The notes beneath the pieces are model-generated. The model did not search any database. It was not told the origin of the DNA and saw nothing but the letters and a program-made list of their open reading frames with translations. A stretch of DNA of 9,922 nt. Source: Clostridium sp. CAG:632. GTDB lineage: Bacteria > Bacillota > Clostridia > Lachnospirales > Lachnospiraceae. Positions 1 to 6,166 of the stretch are shown in pieces; position 1 is the stretch's first letter, and the number at the start of each line of letters is the position of its first letter. A program made the position numbers and the translations under genes. The stretch lies in assembly GCA_000431515.1 (NCBI GenBank), contig HF991336.1, positions 13,420 through 23,341 of the forward strand, in the 5' to 3' direction.

Positions 1-1
1 C

Positions 2-226
2 AGTCAGTGGCAGCCGTTGTGGAGACTTATGCAAAAGCATGATGTTCTGATCGAAAAGGGTGAAAACAGTTATCAGAATGTCATGCAGATGGAAATATTG
101 AAGAAAGAAGGAACATGGAACGGATATACATTAGTGTCCCTTTGTTTGCACATAAAACCTAGGTTTCCTTTTGGTGATATGAATATGTTTGAAATGTTAG
201 GAGAGTCAAAAAAGACAAAAAACTGA
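2..226 (+). CDS. Unidentified partial reading frame, C-terminal end only
   Basis: The frame is open from the left edge of the window to a TGA at 224-226 and gives about 74 residues. The first internal ATG is at 17, but no ribosome binding site precedes it, so this is more likely the end of a longer gene starting outside the window. The visible protein is hydrophilic, with a KHDVLIEKGENSYQNV stretch and a lysine-rich tail (ESKKTKN). I do not recognise a family. Its last codons overlap the terminator of the convergent minus-strand small gene, and the lysine-rich tail is simply that terminator's T-tract read on the other strand, which weakens the case that the end is conserved coding sequence. 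It could be a degraded fragment like the helicase remnant downstream. Confidence 0.25.
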   Translation, partial: SQWQPLWRLMQKHDVLIEKGENSYQNVMQMEILKKEGTWNGYTLVSLCLHIKPRFPFGDMNMFEMLGESKKTKN

Positions 227-252
227 AGATAGTTGATCAGACTACTTCAGTT
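208..252 (-). terminator. Intrinsic terminator of the minus-strand 56-residue peptide gene
   Basis: Read on the minus strand, arm 241-252 pairs with arm 221-233 (AACTGAAG at 221-228 against CTTCAGTT at 245-252, plus TAGT at 230-233 against ACTA at 241-244, with A229 bulged). This gives a 12-bp stem around a 7-base loop. It is followed on the minus strand by two runs of six T (217-222 and 208-213). The stem begins about 15 bases after the stop codon of the peptide gene at 268-270. On the plus strand the hairpin has no T-run after it, so it works in one direction. Confidence 0.8.
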
Positions 253-267
253 CTTCGTCTCTACAAA

Positions 268-438
268 TTAATCAGGCACATTGCATAAGATGATTGCAAG
301 AAGAATAACACACATTGTCGCAAACAAATATGGCGGACAAGCAGTTATTAGAGTGTGTACATATACAAAGCAATCTAGCCCATATGTACCTAGTATAAAG
401 AGTAGAAAGTTTTTGAGTTTAGTTGAACGTTTTCTCAT
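268..438 (-). CDS. Small hydrophobic membrane peptide, 56 residues, unknown function
   Basis: The ATG at 436-438 is chosen because an ideal GGAGG (447-451) lies 8 bases upstream within AAAGGAGG. The in-frame ATG at 472-474 lacks such a site and would absorb the ribosome binding site into coding sequence. The peptide starts MRKRSTKLKN, a basic N-terminus, followed by a hydrophobic segment at about residues 11-31 (FLLFILGTYGLDCF and onward), a short turn with C-P-P near 35-37, and a second hydrophobic segment to about 53, ending CNVPD. Two membrane spans are predicted by eye. An intrinsic terminator follows the stop closely, so this has all the parts of a real monocistronic gene. I do not recognise the family; it lacks the features of an AgrD autoinducer precursor. 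A type I toxin-like peptide, a holin-like protein or a small membrane regulator are all possible but unproven. Confidence 0.6.
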   Translation of the reverse strand: MRKRSTKLKNFLLFILGTYGLDCFVYVHTLITACPPYLFATMCVILLAIILCNVPD

Positions 439-459
439 AGCCTTTTCCTCCTTTAGTAT

Positions 460-499
460 CTTGGGTTTGTGCATGAAAATCCGTACGCACTAGCCCAAG
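460..499. repeat. Imperfect inverted repeat upstream of the peptide gene
   Basis: Arms 460-472 (CTTGGGTTTGTGC) and 487-499 (GCACTAGCCCAAG) are inverted copies matching at 11 of 13 positions, around a 14-base centre containing CGTACG. Similarity continues outward with gaps: each side has a GAGGAAAA motif and then ATGAGAAAAC (the peptide start at 438 on the minus strand, and 511 on the plus strand). The whole thus looks like an inverted duplication of a leader plus start codon, or an operator or hairpin in the 5' leader of the peptide gene. Confidence 0.5.
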
Positions 500-510
500 C
501 GAGGAAAAAA

Positions 511-624
511 ATGAGAAAACAATTCGCTAGGATAGATTATGAGATAGCCGTTCAACAAGCTATTTTACAATATAGACCGTTGATTAAACTTCATATTAAC
601 CACCGCCCTTTCCTAACACATTGA
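511..624 (+). CDS. Possible 37-residue ORF divergent from the membrane peptide
   Basis: ATG at 511 follows GAGG (501-504) by 6 bases and opens a frame of 37 residues beginning MRKQFARIDYEIAVQQ and ending RPFLTH before the TGA at 622-624. The protein is short, basic, without a clear membrane segment or recognised motif. Its only supports are the ribosome binding site and the fact that its first ten coding bases equal those of the minus-strand peptide gene. The same stretch forms a hairpin (553-582) that pairs better on the minus strand, so the DNA may instead be the leader of the minus-strand transcript. Low confidence. Confidence 0.2.
   Translation: MRKQFARIDYEIAVQQAILQYRPLIKLHINHRPFLTH
553..582 (-). 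other. Hairpin in the presumed leader of the minus-strand peptide transcript
   Basis: On the minus strand CAACGG-t-CTAT pairs with ATAG-c-TTGTTG around an 8-base loop, using two G-U pairs and one mismatch. On the plus strand those G-U pairs become A-C mismatches, so the structure favours a minus-strand RNA. It sits about 115 bases upstream of the peptide start. It has no T-run and is not a terminator. Confidence 0.25.
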
Positions 625-802
625 CTTAGCCTCTAAAACATTAGTCACACTCCAAATCTATATTAGCATAAATATTAACAAAAAGTAAATAGAGATATGT
701 GGAAAAGTTAAAAGACAGAACTGATTAATATTTGATAATTAATTAAAAGAAAGGAGTCGGAACTCTGGCCAGAGTGAAGCATATGCGGTTCCTTTTGAAA
801 AC
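625..802. other. AT-rich stretch without a supported gene
   Basis: Apart from the weak minus-strand promoter candidate and a perfect 14-base palindrome (ACTCTGGCCAGAGT, 762-775), I see no gene or RNA here. An AAGGAG at 751-756 is followed by ATG at 783 that opens only a ten-codon frame. The helicase frame is open upstream from 803 into this stretch, but similarity to the family appears to begin at the ATG at 803. Confidence 0.4.
660..689 (-). promoter_or_regulatory. Weak candidate promoter for the minus-strand peptide gene
   Basis: On the minus strand TTTACT (684-689) and TAATAT (660-665) are spaced 18 bases apart, each matching the sigma-A consensus at 4 of 6 positions. The surroundings are very AT-rich, so chance matches are expected. 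Used from here, the transcript would carry a leader of roughly 200 bases containing the hairpin at 553-582 and the inverted repeat at 460-499. Confidence 0.2.
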
Positions 803-2283
803 ATGGAGTATTTAGAATTTTTGAAAACGAAAATCGAAGTCGCTAAGGATAGCGGTTTTCAGATTGACAATGATAAGTTAAATCCAGCACTGAATCCACA
901 TCAGAAGGATGCAGTAGTCTGGGCATTAAAAGGTGGCAGAAGGGCGTTGTTTGAATCCTTCGGATTGGGTAAGACGGTGCAGGAGATAGAATTTTGCCAT
1001 TAGGCAGCGATACATACAGGTGGAAGAGCACTGATCGTACTTCCACTTGGAGTAAAACAGGAGTTTACCAGAGATGTGGTGGAACTGCTTGGATATGAGC
1101 AGCCGGAGTACTGTAGAACCATGGAAGAGATAAAAGCATCAAAAAGCCGGATCGTGATTACTAATTATGAGCTAGTACGGGATGGTGATATCCGACCGGA
1201 TTACTTTACAGCTACATCACTGGATGAAGCATCGGTGCTTCGCTCATTCGGATCTAAGACCTATCAGGAATTTCTTGAGAAGTTTAAGGGAGTTCCGTAT
1301 AAGCTGGTTGCGACAGCGACACCTTCGGCGAATAAGTACAAGGAGCTGATTTATTATGCCGGATATCTGGAAGTCATGGACACAGGACAGGCATTAACAA
1401 GGTTCTTTCAGAAAGATAGCACTAAGGCAAACAACCTGACGTTATATCCGAATCAGGAAGATGAATTCTGACTATGGGTGTCAAGCTGAGCTTTATTCAT
1501 TACGAAGCCGTCAGATATTGATCCATCCTACTCCGACGATGGATATGAATTACCACCACTGGACGTCAGATGGCATGAGCTGCCGATACGCTACGGAGAT
1601 TCGGTTGATAAAGATGAACAGATGGAACTTTTTACTAATGCAGCAGTAGGATTGAAAGAGAATACAAAGATCAAGCGTGAGAGCATTGATCAGAGAGTGG
1701 CAAAGATGGTTGAACGAATTGCTCTGCATCCGGATGATCACTATCTGCTCTGGCATGACCAGGAGAAAGAACGACTTGCGATCAAAGAAGCATTACCGGA
1801 TGTGGTGAATATCTATGGATCTATGAATTATGAAGAATGTGAGAAGTGTGTGGTGGACTTCTCGGAGGGCAAAACAAGATTATTTGTGACAAAGAAATCG
1901 CTGTCAGGATCCGGATGTAATTTCCAGAGGTTTGCCACAGGGAGATATTTTTTTGCATCGATTATGAATTTAATGATTTTATACAAGCAATTCATAGATG
2001 TTATCGTTTCTTACAGAGTCAGCCGGTAGTGATTGACATCGTTTACATGGAGAATGAACGGGATATCCGCAAGGTACTGGAAGAAAAGTGGAAAAATCAT
2101 AATCACATGGTACAGAAGATGGTGGATATTGTGAAAAAATACGGGCTGTCGAATGCCAATATAGAAGAGAGATTGGAAAGAAAAATGGGGGTGAAAACAG
2201 AAGGAAGCAACTGGACAGCCGTACATGATGACTGTGTGGAAGATAAGAAAAAGAATTTTAATGTCCAATCAGAATATAATTGA
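803..2283 (+). pseudogene. Decayed phage-type DEAD/DEAH helicase (helicase-methylase family), truncated
   Basis: One reading line, from MEYLEFLKTKIE at 803 onward, reconstructs the helicase half of a phage protein family in which an SF2 helicase is followed by a DNA methylase domain. Visible motifs are NPALNPHQKDAV, Walker A with GLGKT at about residues 54-58, LIVLPLGVKQEF, a DEAS box (1223-1234), VATATPSANKYKE, and after the breaks SGCNFQRF and YEFNDFIQAIHRCYRF. Lesions are TAG at 1001-1003 (probably from CAG), TGA at 1469-1471 and TGA at 1487-1489 (both where the family has Trp, in FWLWVSSWALF), and loss of one T near 1931-1933, which shifts the frame from CNFQRF onward. The frame then ends at 2281-2283 just after DDCV, where the methylase half should begin. 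The intact family is about 900 residues as I recall; here about 490 codons remain. The gene cannot make a working helicase. Confidence 0.85.
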
Positions 2284-2308
2284 CGAATTGGGACAGACAA
2301 AATATTAT
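2280..2308 (+). promoter_or_regulatory. Sigma-A-like promoter of the transporter operon
   Basis: TTGACG (2280-2285) and TATTAT (2303-2308) each match the consensus at 5 of 6 positions and are separated by exactly 17 bases. Transcription would start near 2315, about 50 bases before the S-component start. The -35 element overlaps the last codons of the helicase remnant, so the operon has its own promoter right at the junction with the decayed element. A second, poorer pair (TTGGGA 2288, TATGAT 2313) is spaced 19 bases. Confidence 0.6.
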
Positions 2309-2318
2309 GAATATGATA

Positions 2319-2336
2319 TTCTAACCGAAGTTAGAA
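2319..2336. promoter_or_regulatory. Perfect 7-bp dyad in the operon leader, candidate operator
   Basis: TTCTAAC (2319-2325) and GTTAGAA (2330-2336) are exact inverted copies around CGAA. The dyad lies just downstream of the predicted transcription start and 16 bases before the AGGAGG of the first gene, a typical place for a repressor site. In RNA it would form a 7-bp hairpin without a following T-run, so it is not an intrinsic terminator. It does not match the Fur or DtxR consensus orientation that I know. The bound factor, if any, is unknown. Confidence 0.45.
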
Positions 2337-2364
2337 AAAACTAATGACAAAAGGAGGATATCAT

Positions 2365-2970
2365 ATGTCTACATCAAAAAATGAAAAGTTGTTGAAGGGA
2401 AAAGACCTGATATCGATTGGTATTTTTTCTGCAATTTATTTTGTGTTGAATTTTGTCTGCATGCTGGTGAGCGGGTTACATCCGATCATCTGGATTCTGA
2501 TGCCGGCCCTGATCGCAGTCGTGACCGGGATCCCGGTTCTTCTGATGTGTGCGAGAGTGCAGAAGTTTGGTGCTATTCTGCTCATGGGTATGGTGACAGG
2601 ACTTCTTTATTTTGTAACCGGTCAGTTTACCGTGATTCTGCTGATCACATTTGCAATCGCATGTATTCTGGCAGAGGTGATCCGGCTGCTTACGGGATAT
2701 GATAAATTCTGGGGCAATGCCGTTGCATTTGCCTGCTTTTCACTTGGTATGGTAGGCTCGCCGCTTCCGATCTGGCTGATGAAGGAGAGTTTTCTGGCAC
2801 AGATTTCGAGCCAGGGAATGGCGGAGTCTTATGTGGAAGCACTCCGTAATCTGTCGTCTACCGGTATGCTGGTAGTTCTGTTTCTGGCACCAATCGTTGG
2901 AGCATTTCTTGGAGCCCTGATTGCAAAGGGAATGTTCCGGAAGCATTTTGAAAAAGCGGGTATGGTATAA
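2365..2970 (+). CDS. MptD/Trep_Strep-family ECF transporter S component
   Basis: A 201-residue integral membrane protein that would bind the substrate of an energy-coupling-factor importer in the cytoplasmic membrane. ATG at 2365 is chosen because AGGAGG (2352-2357) lies 7 bases upstream; an in-frame ATG at 2344 would place that site inside the gene. After a short hydrophilic N-terminus (MSTSKNEKLLKGKDL), about six membrane spans can be drawn, near residues 15-36, 41-62, 68-86, 88-108, 117-139 and 166-187, with a polar stretch at about 140-163. Length and the KDLI-S-G-F-AIYF opening fit the Trep_Strep (PF09605) family. Its substrate is not established, to my knowledge. It is the first gene of the operon and is followed after one base by the T component, which supports the assignment. 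Confidence 0.85.
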   Translation: MSTSKNEKLLKGKDLISIGIFSAIYFVLNFVCMLVSGLHPIIWILMPALIAVVTGIPVLLMCARVQKFGAILLMGMVTGLLYFVTGQFTVILLITFAIACILAEVIRLLTGYDKFWGNAVAFACFSLGMVGSPLPIWLMKESFLAQISSQGMAESYVEALRNLSSTGMLVVLFLAPIVGAFLGALIAKGMFRKHFEKAGMV

Positions 2971-2971
2971 G

Positions 2972-3649
2972 ATGAGCAAGAACAGGAAGTATTTACAGCT
3001 GGATCCCAGGGCCGGACTTCTGATTCTGATTCTGGCGAATGTGATTACCTTGATCCAGAATGATCCTGTATTTCAGGCAGTCTGGATCGGAGTTCTGGCA
3101 TTGCTTTATATTCTGGGTGGTCAGGTGATCGGAGGATTGAAGTTCCTTTTTGCGTATATTGTGCTTTATGCGATAGAGTGGTTTCTGCTGCCAATGGCAC
3201 CGAAGACAGTGGTTACCAGCTTTGCAATATTCATTAATTATGCACGGAGAATGTTTCCGTGTCTGATGATCGGCTGGTTCATGATCCGTACGATCTCTCT
3301 TCGGGAGTTTGTCGCAGCCCTTCGGGCACTTCATATTCCGCAGAGTGTGATCATTCCGATTTCTGTAACGCTACGGTACTTTCCGGCGATCCGGGAAGAG
3401 GGCGGACATATCCGGGATGCCATGAAGCTGAAGCAGATACGGGGCTTTGAGAAGGTGGAGGCATTTGTTGTGCCATTTATGATGTCAGCCGTGAATACGG
3501 CGGAGGAGCTATCGGCGGCAGCCGTTACCAGAGGAATTGAGAATCCGGTAAAAAAGACGGGGACGATTCAGCTGAAGCTTCGGGGATATGATTTCCTGTG
3601 GATGGCAACGGGAGTCGGATTCACAGTAGCGGCAATTATATTGCGGTGA
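2972..3649 (+). CDS. ECF transporter transmembrane T component
   Basis: A 225-residue EcfT-type membrane protein that links the S component to the ATPases. ATG at 2972 is used: it follows the S-component stop by a single base, so translation is probably coupled. The in-frame start at 2921 would overlap the S gene by 50 bases and adds a basic, non-family N-terminus. Hydrophobic spans lie at about residues 14-30, 34-50, 55-75 and 80-108, followed by the long cytoplasmic coupling region and a C-terminal span near 208-224. The two coupling-helix motifs of the family are visible as AMKLKQIRG (150-158) and AAAVTRG (182-188), whose R-G residues contact the ATPases in known ECF structures. The DNA shows no strong ribosome binding site. 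Confidence 0.9.
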   Translation: MSKNRKYLQLDPRAGLLILILANVITLIQNDPVFQAVWIGVLALLYILGGQVIGGLKFLFAYIVLYAIEWFLLPMAPKTVVTSFAIFINYARRMFPCLMIGWFMIRTISLREFVAALRALHIPQSVIIPISVTLRYFPAIREEGGHIRDAMKLKQIRGFEKVEAFVVPFMMSAVNTAEELSAAAVTRGIENPVKKTGTIQLKLRGYDFLWMATGVGFTVAAIILR

Positions 3650-3662
3650 CAGGAGATAAGCA

Positions 3663-5144
3663 ATGATTTCGATAGAGAATGTGTCATTTGGATATACGGA
3701 AAATAAAAATATGCTGGAGCATGTGACGCTGGATATACCGGCGGGAGAGTGTATTCTTCTCTGCGGTGAAAGCGGATGTGGTAAAACAACGGTTACCAAG
3801 CTGGTCAACGGACTGATTCCTCATTTTACAAAGATCGATCACATGGAGGGCGGCGTGACGGTAGCGGATCAATCGGTCACGGATCTGGAGGTCTATGAAC
3901 TGGCGAAGCTGGTAGGATCTGTATTTCAGAATCCCAAGAGTCAGTTCTTTCATCTGGATACGGATGGTGAGCTGGAGTTCGGACTGGAGAATCAGGGAGT
4001 TGCGCCGGAGGAGATTCGCAGGGCGGTGGAACGGACAGTGACACAGCTGGGAATCGAGCCGCTGATGGGACGAAATGTATTTGCATTATCCGGTGGAGAA
4101 AAACAGATGCTGGCATTTGCCAGTGTGTACGCAATGAATCCGGAAATCTATATGCTGGATGAACCAACGGCGAATCTGGATGAGGATGCGATCCGGAAGC
4201 TGCGCGAGCAGATCATTCTGTTGAAGAAGCAGGGAAAAACGGTGGTGATTGCAGAGCACAGACTGTTTTTCCTGGCAGATATTATAGACCGGGCCGTGTA
4301 TATCCGAAACGGCGAGATAAAGCAGATATTTAGAGGGGAAGAATTTCAGGCATTATCCGATGAGGAACGGATATCCATGGGGCTTCGGACCATCCATCAG
4401 ACAGAGCTTCGACTGAAACCGGCAGGAAATATAGAACCGGCAGGCAGTGAAAAGACAGTCGGAAGTGAAGAAGCATCCGGAGGTGAAGAGACATCCGGAG
4501 GTAAAGAAGCATCCGGAAGTAACGGTGCGGATTCCGGGTTATGTGTCAGAATGCTTAGCTGCGGATATAAGAAATCACCGGCGGTATTTGAGAATCTGTC
4601 CTTTACGGCATATCCGGGAGAGGTTCTGGGGATAACCGGGCATAACGGTGTGGGAAAGTCTACGCTGATACGGTGTCTTTGTGGATTATTGAAGGAAAAG
4701 GGCGGAAGTATCACACTGAATGGCCGGATCTTGAAGCCGAAGCAGCGGCAGAAAGCCTGTTATCTGGTGATGCAGGAGGTAAATCATCAGTTGTTCTCGG
4801 ATACGGTTTTCGGGGAATGTGAGCAGCTGGGAACCGCAGATCCGGAAGAGATTCGGCGTGTGTTAAAGCATTTTGATCTGGATGGATATGAGGATGTGCA
4901 TCCGATGGCATTGTCCGGCGGCCAGAAGCAGCGACTGGCAGTAGCGACGGCGGTATTATCCGGAAGAGAGGTGCTGATCTTTGATGAGCCGACGAGCGGT
5001 CTGGATTACCGCCACATGATGGAGGTCTGCCAGATTACGAAGCAGCTGGCGAAGGACGGGCGGATCGTACTGGTGGTATCACATGATAAGGAATTTATGC
5101 AGGAGGCATGCGACCGACTGCTGACATTAGGAGGAGGGAAATAA
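3663..5144 (+). CDS. Fused double ECF ATPase (A components A1-A2)
   Basis: A 493-residue protein with two complete ABC ATPase domains, supplying both ATPases of the ECF importer. Domain 1 has Walker A GESGCGKT (35-42), Q-loop Q89 in FQNPKSQFF, signature LSGGEKQ (142-148), Walker B with D166-E167, and switch H199. Domain 2 has Walker A GHNGVGKS (326-333), Q-loop Q371, signature LSGGQKQ (417-423), Walker B with D441-E442, and switch H474. All catalytic residues are present in both. The domains are joined by a hydrophilic linker holding six 6-residue repeats (255-290), which is unusual. The start at 3663 follows AGGAG (3651-3655) and lies 13 bases after the T gene. The stop TAA abuts the next ATG. 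Most ECF systems use two separate genes, but single-chain double ATPases are also known. Confidence 0.9.
   Translation: MISIENVSFGYTENKNMLEHVTLDIPAGECILLCGESGCGKTTVTKLVNGLIPHFTKIDHMEGGVTVADQSVTDLEVYELAKLVGSVFQNPKSQFFHLDTDGELEFGLENQGVAPEEIRRAVERTVTQLGIEPLMGRNVFALSGGEKQMLAFASVYAMNPEIYMLDEPTANLDEDAIRKLREQIILLKKQGKTVVIAEHRLFFLADIIDRAVYIRNGEIKQIFRGEEFQALSDEERISMGLRTIHQTELRLKPAGNIEPAGSEKTVGSEEASGGEETSGGKEASGSNGADSGLCVRMLSCGYKKSPAVFENLSFTAYPGEVLGITGHNGVGKSTLIRCLCGLLKEKGGSITLNGRILKPKQRQKACYLVMQEVNHQLFSDTVFGECEQLGTADPEEIRRVLKHFDLDGYEDVHPMALSGGQKQRLAVATAVLSGREVLIFDEPTSGLDYRHMMEVCQITKQLAKDGRIVLVVSHDKEFMQEACDRLLTLGGGK
4425..4532 (+). repeat. Six degenerate 18-base tandem repeats in the ATPase linker
   Basis: Units begin at 4425, 4443, 4461, 4479, 4497 and 4515 and encode GNIEPA, GSEKTV, GSEEAS, GGEETS, GGKEAS and GSNGAD. 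The middle three units are nearly identical at the DNA level (GGA-rGT-rAA-GAr-rCA-TCC); the outer ones are more diverged. The period is a multiple of three, so changes in copy number would lengthen or shorten the linker between the two ATPase domains without breaking the frame. Confidence 0.85.
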
Positions 5145-6095
5145 ATGGAGGATGCATTTCAGAAGATACAGCAGGGACTGCTTCTGGCGCAGAGCAACGG
5201 ATGCAGTGTGTATCAGTTCAGCAATGAAACCGGCGAGGGAACCATGACCTGCTATGAAGTATTTCCGGGAGCAATGCTCAGCTTTAATGATTTCCATATG
5301 GCCTATTTTGAGTCGGAATATGTTCCGGGAAGAGATATTTTTGCTATCGATCACTGCAGGGAGGGCAGGATGGAGTACCTTGCTGCGGAGAATGCATATG
5401 CATATGTGGAGGCGGGAGACATGAAGATGGATCGCAGGCTGACACACACAGGCAGATTTGTGTTCCCGGCAAGTCATTATCATGGGCTGACGGTTGCATT
5501 TGATATGAGTCAGGCGGTTGCGGCACTGGGCGAAGAGATAAAGGATTTTCCGGTTGATCTGACCGGACTTCAGGCGAAATACTGTCCCGGAAAATATCCG
5601 TTTCTCGTCCGGGGAATGGAGGGAGCTGAGCGGATCTTCGGAGAGCTGTATCAGGTGCCGGCAAAGATCCGGATCCCATATTTTAAGATTAAGATTCTGG
5701 AGCTGCTGCTCTATCTGGAGGCACTGGAGCTGCCAAAGGAGCAGGAGGAGCGGCCGTATTATTATAAGACCCAGGTAGAGAAGGTGAAGGCAATTCAGGA
5801 ATTTCTGGCAGAGCATATGGCGGAAAATTATACTCAGGAGGAGCTGGCAGCACGCTATGAGATTTCTCTGACCGGAATGAAGAACTGCTTTAAGTCGGTA
5901 TATGGGGTGTCACTGGGAGCGTGGCTGACGGACTATCGGATGAATCAGGCAGCCGAGCTGCTTCGGTCAAGGCGGGAAATGAGTATTGCAGAGATTGCCG
6001 GCAGGGTCGGCTATGACAGTGCCAGCAAGTTTGCGATTGCGTTTCGAAAGGTAATGGGAATGGCTCCGCTGGAGTACCGGGGCGCCATTCGTTAA
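5145..6095 (+). CDS. AraC-family transcriptional regulator
   Basis: A 316-residue regulator. The C-terminal third is a typical AraC DNA-binding domain with two helix-turn-helix units: the first near residues 229-250 (YTQEELAARYEIS, then MKNCFKSVYG) and the second near 280-306 (SIAEIAGRVGY, SKFAIAFRKVMG), closed by the family-typical MAPLEYR. The N-terminal ~200 residues should sense a ligand; the layout resembles regulators found beside siderophore transporters such as YbtA/PchR, though that is family knowledge and not proof. The ATG directly follows the ATPase stop codon, and GGAGGAGGG (5130-5138) lies 6 bases before it. By position it most likely controls this operon, possibly by binding the imported compound. 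No HTH residue looks lost. Confidence 0.9.
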   Translation: MEDAFQKIQQGLLLAQSNGCSVYQFSNETGEGTMTCYEVFPGAMLSFNDFHMAYFESEYVPGRDIFAIDHCREGRMEYLAAENAYAYVEAGDMKMDRRLTHTGRFVFPASHYHGLTVAFDMSQAVAALGEEIKDFPVDLTGLQAKYCPGKYPFLVRGMEGAERIFGELYQVPAKIRIPYFKIKILELLLYLEALELPKEQEERPYYYKTQVEKVKAIQEFLAEHMAENYTQEELAARYEISLTGMKNCFKSVYGVSLGAWLTDYRMNQAAELLRSRREMSIAEIAGRVGYDSASKFAIAFRKVMGMAPLEYRGAIR

Positions 6096-6166
6096 TGAGA
6101 GAGCTCCGGTTATAAGATCGGAATGAATATGAAAAGCAGTATGGAAAGGAAGTTGTGGAGTCGAAT

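Noticed and set aside
460..499. Group II intron domain V
   Set aside because: The hairpin lacks the conserved AGC/AY catalytic triad arrangement and 34-base shape, and no intron-encoded protein is present.
690..705. DnaA-box-like TGTGGAAAA in the AT-rich stretch, possible origin
   Set aside because: It is a single imperfect site without a cluster or a replication gene nearby.
762..775. Perfect 14-base palindrome ACTCTGGCCAGAGT as an operator or attachment site
   Set aside because: It occurs once, and no regulator or recombinase gene is in the window to relate it to; noted only as part of the AT-rich stretch.
1469..1489. UGA recoded as tryptophan, which would make the helicase partly intact
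   Set aside because: Intact genes in the window use TGG for Trp and TGA as a stop (for example at 3647 and 9735), and the helicase also has a TAG and a frameshift.
1461..1649. Separate short plus-strand ORF at 1461-1649
   Set aside because: The helicase frame runs through this stretch with two TGA codons and resumes unchanged, so this ORF is a shadow in another frame.
2344..2364. Upstream ATG at 2344 as the start of the S component
   Set aside because: It has no ribosome binding site of its own, and the strong AGGAGG at 2352-2357 lies inside the extension and is spaced correctly for the ATG at 2365.
2921..2971. Upstream start at 2921 for the T component
   Set aside because: It would overlap the S gene by 50 bases and add 17 basic residues not typical of EcfT; the ATG at 2972 directly after the S stop fits coupled translation.
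5127..5816. Minus-strand 229-residue ORF opposite the AraC gene
   Set aside because: It is antisense to a clear AraC-family protein, has no recognisable motif or good ribosome binding site, and is explained by codon bias of the plus strand.
6088..6116. Internal promoter between the AraC gene and ABC subunit 1 (TTCGTT, 17 bases, TATAAG)
   Set aside because: The -35 element is too poor. The 71-base gap is the largest in the operon, so a second promoter is possible but not supported.
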